The notes beneath the pieces are model-generated. The model saw nothing but the letters and a program-made list of their open reading frames with translations, made no database searches and had not been told where the DNA came from. 64,000 nt of DNA, from contig OZ024883.1 in NCBI GenBank assembly GCA_964017185.1, positions 43,764,395-43,828,394 of the forward strand. Direction: 5' to 3'. The position numbers were made by a program, and so were the translations under genes. The stretch is from Rugalucina vietnamica (Eukaryota > Mollusca > Bivalvia > Lucinida > Lucinidae). Below, piece by piece: positions 14,601-23,500 of the stretch; position 1 is the first letter of the stretch, and every line of letters begins with the position of its first letter.

Positions 14601-15191
14601 AGAAGCTGTAAACACTATATATTAGTGGGTGAGTACATTTAACCTATACCCATGATTAAAACCTGATGTCACGTAGTTTCCTCAACTCTGTGATTGAATT
14701 AAGAGGAAAATCAGACTTTACATGTACCATTGCACACTAAAACATTAATCTGTCTCACCATAATGAGCAATCCTGTCTAAATTTACATTTTACCTTCACT
14801 AGTCTTGTCTCGTCCATAAAAGTCATCTTCTTCGACTTCTCTGCCTGTTTATTGTGAAGGTAGCCAATAGACAGAGCCTCAGCATCTGTCAGGTCTTTGT
14901 AGACACGGACCTTGACGGTTTCCTTGTGGAGGTGGTTTGAAGAGTGTAAATACTGGAGGGCAATCCTCGTGTGGTTCCCTCCCAGGACCTCTACATCAGT
15001 TCCACAGTTGGGCTCTTTCAACTGGTCTAGGTCTACTTCTTCATCCACCATCCCTGCCAGCACGATGAATAATTCGGCACTCTTCCTCATTTCATCGGTG
15101 AGGTACTGAACATGGTCAGGGTCCACAGGTCTCACTAATCGTTCACAAGCTGGCTCCGCTAGGTTTGTTATGTGAACTTCCACACAATCAC
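2565..15191 (-). CDS. ParB-like/coiled-coil/Tudor-like protein gene (12 exons, 5' end not found)
   Basis: Twelve minus-strand exons join in frame into at least 467 residues ending at TGA 2565-2567; every intron has GT..AG borders and every splice phase is compatible. Residues 1-133 resemble a ParB/sulfiredoxin-like domain: GGNHTRIAL at 71-79 fits the conserved ParB G-x-[RH]-R box, followed by VKVRVYKDLTDAEAL and GYLHN. Residues about 159-244 are helical. About 245-300 are very acidic. About 292-320 form a leucine-zipper-like heptad pattern. About 326-397 are three 24-residue repeats. About 399-412 are basic (TPSRKRR), a possible nuclear signal. Residues 416-467 look like a Tudor domain (GDLVNATW, D..KYKARI, KVIF, EEDVQVTEI). 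I infer a nuclear, possibly chromatin-binding protein. I do not recognise a named gene. The first exon and promoter were not identified, so the N-terminus is incomplete. Confidence 0.7.
3197..3275 (-). CDS. ParB/Tudor gene, exon with Tudor N-half
   Basis: 79 nt between gttttgcag and gtgagt. It encodes VGDLVNATWSVDKQKYKARI..., the start of the Tudor-like barrel: Gly-Asp, Ala-x-Trp, Asp and the Tyr-x-Ala-x-Ile signature. Confidence 0.78.
3566..3812. mobile_element. MITE R2 (ATGAGCYGC ends)
   Basis: Palindromic element with ends related to CATATGAGC/GCTCATATG and an internal inverted pair gcgaaaacaaaggcgc/gcgcctttgttttcgc around GCTGATCAGCTG-like sequence. It is the same family as 16,084-16,277, 35,396-35,637 and 39,390-39,597, and lies in an intron of the minus-strand gene. 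Confidence 0.65.
4023..5316 (-). repeat. Dispersed repeat R1, complete, reverse
   Basis: Both ends are present in reverse orientation: CCATGGTCCTGTAAATGCTCACCTGAG on the left (10-bp inverted-repeat core CTCACCTGAG) and the hairpin CTCACCTTGTGAGCC..GGCTCAGGTGAGC on the right. The interior repeats the 'approved' R1 phrases (gatggccgcc-like, cccttcctatagatgcttc-like) two or three times. Intronic. Confidence 0.75.
5508..5560 (-). CDS. ParB/Tudor gene, basic exon
   Basis: 53 nt between gtcttttccctcag and gtaatt. It encodes KENKTPSRKRRAVSELQ, a Lys/Arg-rich stretch that could serve as a nuclear localisation signal just before the Tudor-like region. Confidence 0.72.
5745..5897 (-). repeat. Dispersed repeat R3
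   Basis: Contains tggaaaatagctgctcac, gtcaatttagttttttcc and attctgattgcgtcatttcctgatcattg, the diagnostic phrases of a family also seen at 9,925-10,515, 11,570, 20,636, 38,783, 41,683 and 55,692. Confidence 0.6.
6633..6704 (-). CDS. ParB/Tudor gene, repeat exon copy 3 (3'-most)
   Basis: 72 nt, phase 1 at both ends, between ttttgcag and gtatgt. It encodes IEPQTTSTPQTRRQDKRSTV and CTE, with a split Glu/Asp codon at the borders. Its sequence is the most diverged at the TTSTPQT segment. Confidence 0.75.
6931..7002 (-). CDS. ParB/Tudor gene, repeat exon copy 2
   Basis: 72 nt, phase 1 at both ends. It encodes IEPQATSTPHSRCQDKGSTV and CTE; compared with its neighbours it has R-to-C and R-to-G changes in the basic core. 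Confidence 0.75.
7231..7302 (-). CDS. ParB/Tudor gene, repeat exon copy 1
   Basis: 72 nt, phase 1 at both ends. It encodes IEPQATSTPHSRRQDKRSTV and CTE. Splice sites match those of the other two copies. Confidence 0.75.
7622..8455 (-). repeat. Dispersed repeat R1, reverse, internally deleted
   Basis: Left end AGAGGACCAATGGTCCTGAT and GCTCAGCTGAG; right end GAGCCTAATGGCTCAGGTGA. Shares ggtcatgtgacctgg and gccatcttgg with the other copies. Intronic. Confidence 0.7.
8507..8570 (-). CDS. ParB/Tudor gene, coiled-coil exon 2
   Basis: 64 nt between attctttcag and gtaaga. It encodes MENESLKQVVAELKSSQCIP and N, which continues the heptad pattern of the preceding exon (L, V, L at a/d positions). It leaves one base that joins the symmetric repeat exons. 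Confidence 0.75.
8942..9058 (-). CDS. ParB/Tudor gene, coiled-coil exon 1
   Basis: 117 nt ending at gtaaat. It encodes an acidic stretch, then DEIIRKLKEENEKLK, the first half of the zipper-like coiled coil. The acceptor (ccactgaag) lacks a strong pyrimidine tract, so the 5' border is less certain than the others. Confidence 0.68.
9517..9580 (-). CDS. ParB/Tudor gene, acidic exon
   Basis: 64 nt between tctttttcag and gtatgt. It encodes ELVKKNDEDDNEEMDQSENR and E, an Asp/Glu-rich linker. The first base completes the Arg codon split by the previous intron. Confidence 0.75.
9925..10515. mobile_element. R3 element with long inverted ends
   Basis: The left part (aggcaaagatcaggaaaagg, cactccaaaaactgaggtgg, taagccgaatgagcagc) is mirrored by the right part (atagctgctcactcagctta, tttttcccacc, ctgattgcaccatttcctga). 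This gives inverted arms of roughly 150 bp around a 300-bp spacer without coding potential. Intronic. Confidence 0.6.
11093..11349 (-). CDS. ParB/Tudor gene, helical exon
   Basis: 257 nt between catttcag and gtgagt; the largest internal exon after the ParB-like one. It encodes about 85 residues, beginning NVTALNYNYKAHLALAMKAS, rich in Ala, Leu and Lys and probably alpha-helical. Such a region after the ParB fold could be where a DNA-binding segment sits, but I see no diagnostic helix-turn-helix. Confidence 0.75.
11570..11665 (-). repeat. Dispersed repeat R3 fragment
   Basis: Contains ccacctattgaaaaatagctgctcactcgg and cctgatcattgcctacttgt, the end region of the R3 family. Confidence 0.5.
12279..12353 (-). 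CDS. ParB/Tudor gene, small exon after the ParB-like domain
   Basis: 75 nt, phase 0 at both ends, between ctttcag and gtatgt. It encodes DKLQSCPPESILREKKKLVQ and IFNLK. Confidence 0.72.
12499..14211 (-). repeat. Dispersed repeat R1, composite, reverse
   Basis: Begins with the alternative end tagcccaagggcaacgatcg plus CTCACCTGAGAG, then a second start at about 12,645 (TCATTGGTCCTGTAAACGCTTACCTGAG), and finishes with the clean hairpin CTCACCTTGTGAGCC-TTCG-GGCTCAGGTGAGC at 14,179-14,211. The two starts suggest one copy inserted next to or into another. Intronic. Confidence 0.7.
13314..13995. repeat. About 2.2 tandem units of about 310 bp inside R1
   Basis: The block cttataagtcaatggaaact / ttgccatagcaaccaaagt / ttacccttta tgttgctatagcaac recurs at about 13,314, 13,621 and, truncated, 13,945. 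Confidence 0.7.
14794..15191 (-). CDS. ParB/Tudor gene, ParB/sulfiredoxin-like domain exon
   Basis: 398 nt between aatgttacag and gtaaaa; enters with two bases of a split codon. Order of motifs: RLVRPVDPDHVQYLTDEMRK (the N-terminal 'position vector' strand-helix of ParB domains), LFIVLAGMVDEE, VEVLGGNHTRIALQYL (core G-N-H-x-R-x-A box), VKVRVYKDLTDAEALSIGYL with HN, and a TFMDETRLV helix. This arrangement is typical of ParB-N/Srx folds. If splicing at 15,191 is wrong, the reading frame stays open to an ATG at 15,264, which would add about 24 residues. No better first exon was found between 15.2 and 20.5 kb. Confidence 0.68.
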
Positions 15192-16083
15192 CTGTAACAT
15201 TGAGCATTAATGCTAATGCGTGACAATTCATTGAACATGAATTAGATTTCGTGTAATACTGCAATAGGAACTCGTCTGCAGGTAAGGCTTACAGGGCTCC
15301 ATCTCTCAATATCTGAATATTCAATGTAGTAGTCATTACATTATAAGTTTTAAACAACATTAAACAATTTATACGCCTTTAAAATGTGACATATCTGCAA
15401 AGCATGAACGAATAGACCTAATGAGCTGATTTTGCAAAATGTCCTTCTTAGCCAAGCAGAGTAGCACCAATATGTCTCCATCAACAACAACCGTCCATCA
15501 TTAACAACAAGCACTGCGGCCCCATTGATAAGTGTCCACAAGATTATTAGATTATTGTTGTTGACATGAAGGTATAAAATTTACTTTCATTCATTATCTT
15601 GGGCCCATTTTCTGAAATTCTGTTGTACACTTCCCCATCAAACTGTGATACAGTTTTATAGATTTGTGCCACAACTTGAGAAAATGTAGAAAAACAATGA
15701 TACTTTGGATGTATGACATTTCCAGAGTCCGTTAGTCTTTATTTGGCCAGATATTTTAAGTTACTTTGTGAGTTATGAACAATTTACTATATGAACTCTT
15801 AAGACGTCATTGTCGTGAAAAATGACGTCAATATTGCGTAATGCATTTCTGCATGTTAGTAGAGCTTACAAAACTCTATGCACTTACATAATTTTTAAGC
15901 ACTGGTCAGAACATGTTGTTAAGGTAGATGTGTATCACCTTAATACATGCAATCTGTCAGAATTATTTTGTCTACTTTTATGAAGATGTGGTTGCTATGG
16001 TACCATTTAATGATAGTTATAGGAAAATTATGTGTATTATGGGCTAAAGCAAGGGCAGCTAACTGCATATAAGAAAATAAATA
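15192..16083. other. Region upstream of the ParB/Tudor gene, no gene seen
   Basis: AT-rich sequence without supported exons or recognised repeats. Two CRE-like TGACGTCA-related sites lie near 15,803 and 15,823. They are upstream of the first identified minus-strand exon, but a promoter role is only a guess. Confidence 0.3.
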
Positions 16084-16277
16084 TGAGCCGCCTCGTGGGA
16101 AAACCAACAATGTGGTTTCCGACCAGGTCCCACACAAACCGAGCTGTAAAGGACAAAAAATGCTAGGGATTGTACTATCTGTTTAGCGAAAACAAAGGCG
16201 CTGATCAGCTTTGCGGTGATCTGCGTCTTTGTTTTCGCCTATGCAGATTGTTGGTTTTCCCATGAGGCGGCTCATAT
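16084..16277. mobile_element. MITE R2, complete
   Basis: Near-perfect palindromic element with ends ATGAGCCGCCTCGTGGGAAA / TTTCCCATGAGGCGGCTCAT. The centre has gcgaaaacaaaggcgctgat mirrored by atctgcgtctttgttttcgc. No ORF. It is the clearest copy of this family in the window. Confidence 0.75.
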
Positions 16278-16931
16278 GTGTTAATACTCATTCATTTGGT
16301 AGCCCAGTGTTCAAATATTACAAATACAGTGTTATTTCTAAAACGTATATATTACATCATTTTTTCCCCACTTTTTGCTGCTTTCTACTTGTAATGTCAA
16401 AATGTCTGAAAGTACATTTTGTAGTGTTGTGGTTCATTTAATTATCAAAATTGTAGATTCAGCCACTTACTAAAACACACATTATTATTTGGAACACATG
16501 CAGCATGTTGCATTGTTTAATTACGTGATAAAACAACCTTTGGCTCCATTTAGAGACTGTGTTTAGAAACTGTACATGTGAACCAAGTATGACTGATGTC
16601 TGGTTCAAGGTTGTCAAAATACAGACTAGCTCTTATGGATCTAATTCTAAATGCTCTTTAGCTTTGACAATTATCCTTAACACTGCAGGCTTGTATCAAC
16701 GGTTGACTTGAAACAACCAGTCTAATAATAAATGTCCACAATGGACTGAAAAGGTGGGAAAAAAATTGTTGATTGTAGATCCCATGATATTTGTTAATGA
16801 TGGACAGTTATAGGTGCTACAAAGCAGCCATATGTGCATTGGTGAAAACTATTTCCTAAGTTTGAAACCCTGTCAATTTGTTCATTTTTAAATTTCTTTT
16901 TCAGCATCAAGCATCTTTATGACATGTCTAA

Positions 16932-18733
16932 CTAGAGGACCATTGGTCCTGTAGCTCACCTGAGAGATTATCACATTGTAAGCTCACGAGATTTAAATTA
17001 GTCTATGCATGGACACTATTGACCCCCGGGGCATGGCCAAATTTGACCCAGGGGCATGACTGGCACAATTTATAATGGGGACTACCAAACATTGCTACAT
17101 ACAAAATATAGAAGCTCTGGGCCTTTTGGTTTCAGAGAAGAAGATTTTTTTAGTTTTTCCCATTGTAAGTCTATGGAGACTATCAACCCCCGGGGCGTGG
17201 CCAAATTTGACCCCAGGGGCATGGCTGGCGCAATTTATGTAGAGGACCATTAGCCATTGCCACAAACAAAATATCAAAGCTGTGTGCCCTGTGGTTTCAG
17301 AGAAGAAGATTTTTGAATTTTTTCCCATAGCAAGTCTAATGAGACTATCAACCTCCGGGGCCTGGCCAAATTTGACCCCAGGGGCATGAATGGCACAATT
17401 TTATGTAGAGGACCATTAGCCATTGCTACATACCAAATATCAAAGCTGTGGGCCTAGTGGTTTCAGAGAAGAAGATTTTCTTAGTTTTTCCTATTGTACG
17501 TCTATGGAGACTATCGACCCCCGGGGCGTGGCCAAATTTGACCCCGGGGACATGATTGGCACAATTTATGTTGAGGACCATTAGCCATTGCCACATACAA
17601 AATATCAAAGCTGTGGGCCCTGTGGTTTCAGAGAAGAAGATTTTTGAATTTTTTTCCCATAGTAAGTCTATGGAGACTATCAACCCCCGGGGCGTGGTCA
17701 AATTTGACCCCAGGGGCATGAATGGCACAATTTATGTAGGAGACCATTAGCCATTGCTACAATCCAAATATCAAAGCTGTTGGTCTAGTGGTTTCAGAGA
17801 AGAAGATTTTTTTAGTTTTTTTTCCTATTGTAGGTCTATGGAGATTATCGACCGCCGGGGCTTGGCCAAATTTGACCCCAGGGGCATGATTGGCACAAAT
17901 TATGTAGAGGACCATTAGCCATTGCCACATACAAAATATCAAAGCTGTGGGCCCTGTGGTTTCAGAGAAGAAGATTTTTTATTTTTTTTCCCATAGTAAG
18001 TCTATGGAGACTATCAACTCCCGGGGCGTGGCCAAATTTGACCCCAGGGGCGTGAATGGCACAATTTATGTAGAGGACCATTAGCCATTGCTACATACTA
18101 AATATCAAAGCTGTGGGCCTAGTGGTTTCAGAGAAGAAGATTTTTTTAGTTTTTCCCATTGTAAGTCTATGGAGACTATCGACCCCCGGGGCGTGGCCAA
18201 ATTTGACCCCAGGGGCATGGCTGGCACAATTTATGTAGAGGACCATTAGCCATTGCCACATACAAAATATCAAAGCTGCGGGCCCTGTGTTTTCAGAGAA
18301 GAAGATTTTTTAATTTTTTTCCCATAGTAAGTCTATGGGGACTATCGACCCCTGGGGCGTGGCCAAATTTGACCCCAGGGGCATGAATGGCACAATTTAT
18401 GTAGAAGACCATTAGCCATTGCTACATACCAAATATCAAAGCTGTCGGCTTAGTGGTTTCAGAGAAGAAGCTTTTTTTAGTTTTTCCCATTGTAAGTCTA
18501 TGGGACCTATCTGTTGCCATGGAAACCACAATTTTGATACAATCTGCTCCAAAACCTAATGCCATCAATCCCCCAACCTAATTATGGTTCACATTAAATT
18601 TGATCAAGATCGGCCTACTAGCTTCAGAAATATTCTTCTTTGAAATTGTGGACGGACGACGACGGACGACGACGACGACGGATGCCTGCCTATCCTATAA
18701 GCTCACCTGTGAGCCTTCGGCTCAGGTGAGCTA
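16932..18733 (-). repeat. Dispersed repeat R1 containing a minisatellite
   Basis: Reverse copy with left end AGAGGACCATTGGTCCTGTA and right end CTCACCTGTGAGCC-TTCG-GGCTCAGGTGAGC. Most of its length is the alternating 165-bp array described separately. A GACGACGACGG run precedes the right end. Confidence 0.75.
17017..18515. repeat. About nine tandem 165-bp units with alternating A/B types
   Basis: The phrase ccccggggcgtggccaaatt recurs at about 17,023, 17,188, 17,353, 17,519, 17,686, 17,855, 18,018, 18,184 and 18,349 (period 163-169 bp). Units alternate: A has tagtttttcccattgtaagt and B has gaattttttcccatagtaag, giving a two-unit higher-order repeat near 331 bp. Open frames on the minus strand here follow from the period being a multiple of three, not from a gene. 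Confidence 0.9.
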
Positions 18734-20497
18734 ATAACTATACTGACATCTCTGAAAAGAACCTCATCGAAAACGTAGCATAAATTGGCCAACAGATAAA
18801 CAATATGAATGGAATTTGTATTTTCCTTATTTATACGTTCTCTCTCATGGTACAGCATAAACTATATTTGGTTTTGATGCACACTTTTCTCTAAACTTGT
18901 GTGGGTGCAACATTTTTAAAATTGAATCCTGACATCAAGATAGAGACAAATCTGACATGAAAATTCGTGAAAGCTCCGGAAAGTTGTCTCACAAACTCAA
19001 GTGCAAACGATGTTACATTACTTGATTGCGTGAAGTTGAAATACTGAAAATAATATAGGGTCTTTTCACAAGAAAAGAAATATGTAGATGGAACAAACAA
19101 ATGAAAATGCTCAGTTAGCTGCATCCTAAGGAGTCTATGGATAGTCTTGTACCATTATTCTCTTCCCCTCCATGTTTTTAAGTTTTTGCAACGATTTCGC
19201 TGTCGCTCCTGTAGCAAAATCTTTTTAACGTTGACATCTCTAATGCTTTCGTGTTCTAATAATGAAACATTTCAAAAGTCAAATCATGATATACAGAAGC
19301 ACACCTTTAAAACAATTTTTTCCCAAAAGAATCTTATTATTTCAATTAAATAGCCAAATAGGAGCAATGGTATTCTGGCACTATTAACCTGGACATCTAA
19401 TCATGTTATCCCTAAGGAGGTTTGTTTCACATTAAAAGGCAGCATATAAATAGCAATAAAAAACATCATTCTTTGTACAAGTGACGCCAATGACATCAAA
19501 ACAGAGGCAATGTTACATTGCATTTTGATCAATGTCGTGCTACATTTTTTGGTGCCATGACTTTGAAATTTGTGACACTAAGCAGCATGTTTAATTATAC
19601 AAGCAGGCAGTATGTTCTCAACTTTTACCAGGGCCGTCGCCGCGTTCTAAAAAGTGGTCTGGCGAATACAAGATCGAGTGCCGAAGGGGGAGAGCAAGAG
19701 AGGGGGGTTTCCTCTTTGTCGTTAAGGGGGTTCGGATGATCTCCCTCGAGATATTTTTGATTTATTGTTGCTTCTATACGCGTTTTGTATGGCGTCTTTA
19801 TCTTCAAATTTCTTACATGAATTTCAAGTATTTTGGGGTTTCGACAGAAAATGGCCCCAACTATTGGGGCCATGAAAAATAGAAAGGCTTCTCGTGCCTC
19901 CAGGCAAAGCCTGTTATCAGCTGACCGACTATCTGATTAGTATTTATGTAGTTAAGTTGGTCAGGCTGATCATGCCCGTGAACCTTGGTCTAGTCAAACA
20001 ATCCATACGTGTTCATCTAGACTTTTGTTTTTTACATGGGCACATTTCGGATGTAAGACACGTTTTATAGAAGTACCATAAAAAGGAGGCAATATCCCGT
20101 CATGATCATAGCTGTTGCTTGGGACGTAAAACATCAAATCAAACACGTTTCCAGTAAATATGAACAATTATTTTATGGATATGTTTGTGGGAACATATTT
20201 GGGGGGTATATTTTTGGGTTCTGTGAAAATAAGAATATATTTTAGGTTTTAAAACAAATTTTTGACCCCCTTTGAATCTCATCAGGCGGTGGCATAACAA
20301 TTTTATTAAGGCGATGATATATCCTTTCGCTGAACAGAATTCTTTAACAATGACGAATCTAATGTACAAGGTGTCATTTCAATGAAAGTACAGTTTTACA
20401 CGTTTTGTGATTCCTAAGCTGTTTATTTTCACACCTTTGCCTCGATGACACGAGTTTCAAGTGATAATAATTTCATCAATAAGACGAGACTCGTATA
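18734..20497. other. Intergenic region between the divergent genes, no gene seen
   Basis: No supported exon on either strand. About 19,625-19,745 (gggccgtcgccgcgttct, then G-rich) looks like the edge of a dispersed repeat but I cannot name it. If the start at 20,498 is right, the promoter of the plus-strand gene should lie at its right end. Confidence 0.35.
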
Positions 20498-20522
20498 ATG
20501 AAGCGATTAGAGAAGATTAAAG
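20498..20522 (+). CDS. DUF7869-like gene, candidate first coding exon
   Basis: ATG at 20498 starts MKRLEKIK and leaves one base before the donor gtaagc. The following exon needs exactly one incoming base, giving a Gly codon. The evidence is only phase and donor, so an unseen 5' exon is possible. Confidence 0.4.
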
Positions 20523-23500
20523 GTAAGCGGCAGTCGAAAAAAACGGTACGGCGGATGGCATGCTTGGCCAAAAATTTGGTCAGGCACTCGCCGGACCTGC
20601 CGCACTGGCGACGACGGCCTTGTTTACTGAATAACACAGATAAAGCAATCAGAAAAAGATTCCCACTCCAAAACCGGAGGCGGGAAAAAAACAAACTAAC
20701 AAATACTTTTTGAGATATCTTGAACACAATATTTTCATGTGTGCATCTGTATGGTATTTGGATAGCTTTGCTAGTACTTTTTTGAATTTTGAATAGTGTT
20801 CTTTCAACGCTATAAATCAAAATTATGCCTGGTGTTACCCATTTGTAATTGGTGGACGCAGTGGTTACAAATGACTAGTGCATAAAGCTAAAGCTTATTT
20901 TTGTAAGAGCTGTCTTGAAAAATAAGTTAGGTCAGTTGTTTACATGCTCATGAATGTGCTTTTTCTCAGGTACCATGATACAGTACAGTCATTGCGATGC
21001 TTTGAGCAAACGCGCATTTACGTGATGTTGCGCATGGAGTCCGTCGTCTTCTGTTCATCGTCCTCCACGAAGATCTTCATCTCTGAAACCGCTCGGCCAA
21101 TCAAAGTAAAATTTTATAGGAATCATTTATGGAGAGGACAAACAATATGTTTATACATGTAAATAATCCAGGTCAACCAACGTCACCAACTTGACCACCA
21201 AGCCCATTTGTTGTAAAGACCCTTTAAAAATATTCTTCTCTGGAACTACTGGACTGATTTCAATGAAACTTGGCATGTAGCATCATGGACTGGAGTATTA
21301 CAATGTCTTAATACATGTAAATAATGTCCTTTGGAAGAACTTGACCAATTTTACCGAAGGTCAGCTCTAAGGTCGCACACGCATTTGAATGGGGAAAATT
21401 GTTAAGATGACATTTTGAAACGAAGCACTTGCAGGAAATGGGAAAATGGACTAATAATATATGTTTCTGGAAAAAATTTAACCCCAGGGGTTGGTTTGCC
21501 CCCCATCGTGAGGCAATATACATGAGCGCGGATCTGACAAAAGGGGTCTTCGGGCGTTCAAGTACATTTTATGCTACAAATTTTAAAAACCATCCAAATT
21601 TGAAAAATTTTGAATGCTCTGTTATTTATGTCAAACTGCTTTATTATTGTAACACAACCCAAGACACAAATATTTCTTTTGAAGCAAAGTTATTTGTATC
21701 ATGTATGTTGCCATGGCAACCCTTGTGCCATAAGGACTACCCTCATTCTAAAAATTGGGTAAGCCCTTTGTTAGCTCACCTCAGCCGAAGGCTCATAGGT
21801 GAGCTTATAGTATACCCATGCTCCGGCGTCCGTCCGGCGTCCGTCCGGTGTCCGTCGTCCACCATTTTCAAAGATCTTCTTCCCTGAAACCCCTTGGCCA
21901 ATCAAAGCCAAATTTTATATGAAGCATCTATAGGAAGGGGGAACCAATGTGTATATAAGATATCTAGGTCACATGACCAAGATGGCCGCCATGCCCATAT
22001 ATGGTAAAAACCCTTCAAAAATCTTCTTCTCTAGAACCGGTGGACCGATTTCAATGAAACTTGGCTTGAAGCATTGATGGCTCAAGCACTACAATGTATA
22101 TATAAATCATGACCCTGTGATGCCCTTGACATATTTTACGGCAAGGTCAACATAGGTCACCAATGCATTTGAATGGTGAAAACTTTTAAAATGTCATTTA
22201 AAGTAATTGTCTTGTAGAAAATGGGCAGTAGGACTGAATATTAATGATTCTGAAAAAAATTGGACACCAGGGGCTCATCTGCCCCATCCCCGGGGCAATA
22301 TACATGTATGTTTCCATAATATTCAAACTTCTTCTCCTCTGACACCGCTTGGCCAATCAAAGCCAATTTTCATATGAAGCATCAATAGGAAGGGGTAACC
22401 AATGTATATATAAATAATCCAGGTCACATGACCAAGATGGCCGCCGTACCCATATATGGTAAAAACCCTTAAAAAAATCTTCTTCTCTAGAACCGGTGGA
22501 CCGATTTCAATGAAACTTGGCATGACGTATCGATGGCTCAAGTACTACAATGTATATATAAATCATGACCCTGTGATGACCTTGACATATTTTACGGCAA
22601 GGTCAACGTAGGTCACCAATGCATTTGAATGGAGCAAAAGTTTTAAAAAGTCATTTAAGGTGAAAGTCTTGCAGGAAATGGGCAGTAGGACTGAATATTA
22701 ATGATTCTGAAAACAATTTGACCCCAGGTCTAATATGGCCCCACCTTATGGCAATATGTATACATGTATATTGCCATAATATTCAAACATCTACTCCTCT
22801 GAAACCGCTTGGCCAATCAAAGCCAAATTTTATGTGTAGCATCCATGGAATGGGGGAATCAATGTATATATAAATAATTTAGGTCACATGACCAAGATGG
22901 CGGCCATGCCCATATATAGTAAAAACCCTTCAAAAATATTCTTCTCTGGAACTGGTGGCCCGATTTCAAAGGAACTTGGCATGAAACATCAATGCCTTAA
23001 GTACTACAATGTGTAAATAAATCATGACCCTGTGGTGACCTTGACCTATTTTACGACGAGGTCAACATAGGTCGCCTATGCATTTGAATGGGGAAAACTG
23101 TTAAAATGTCATTTGAAGGGATAAGCCAGCAGGAAATTGGCAAATGGACAGAATATTGATTATTTTTAAAAAAGAAAATGGCCCAATTTAAAAAAAAATG
23201 GCCCAAGGGCTTCATCTGCCCCTGCACTGGGGTTAAATACTCAACAAACATGTTTATTGGTATATGCAGCAAATCTCAGGTGAGCGTTTACAGGACCATT
23301 GGTCCTCTGGTTATGCATGTTTTATCAAATGGTTTGCAAATGTGTTCCCATTGCATAGTCTGTGTAGTGATATATATGTTCTACTTCAAAACACACAATC
23401 ATAGAATTTCGAGAATTTTAGTCCTAGCTTCTTTTCATTACAGTGATATATAAAGAGGTTAATGTCATCAAGGTCGAAAGTTCGAAACGTCATCAACACT

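Noticed and set aside
17095-18273. Repeated minus-strand open frames with a 55-residue repeating peptide
   Set aside because: The tandem unit is 165 bp, a multiple of three, so any frame without a stop stays open. The frames are interrupted, have no splice context, and lie within a dispersed repeat.
20498-20713. 71-codon frame starting MKRLEKIKGKR as a separate protein
   Set aside because: After the first eight codons it runs through a donor site and an R3 repeat; only the first 25 nt are retained, as a tentative exon.
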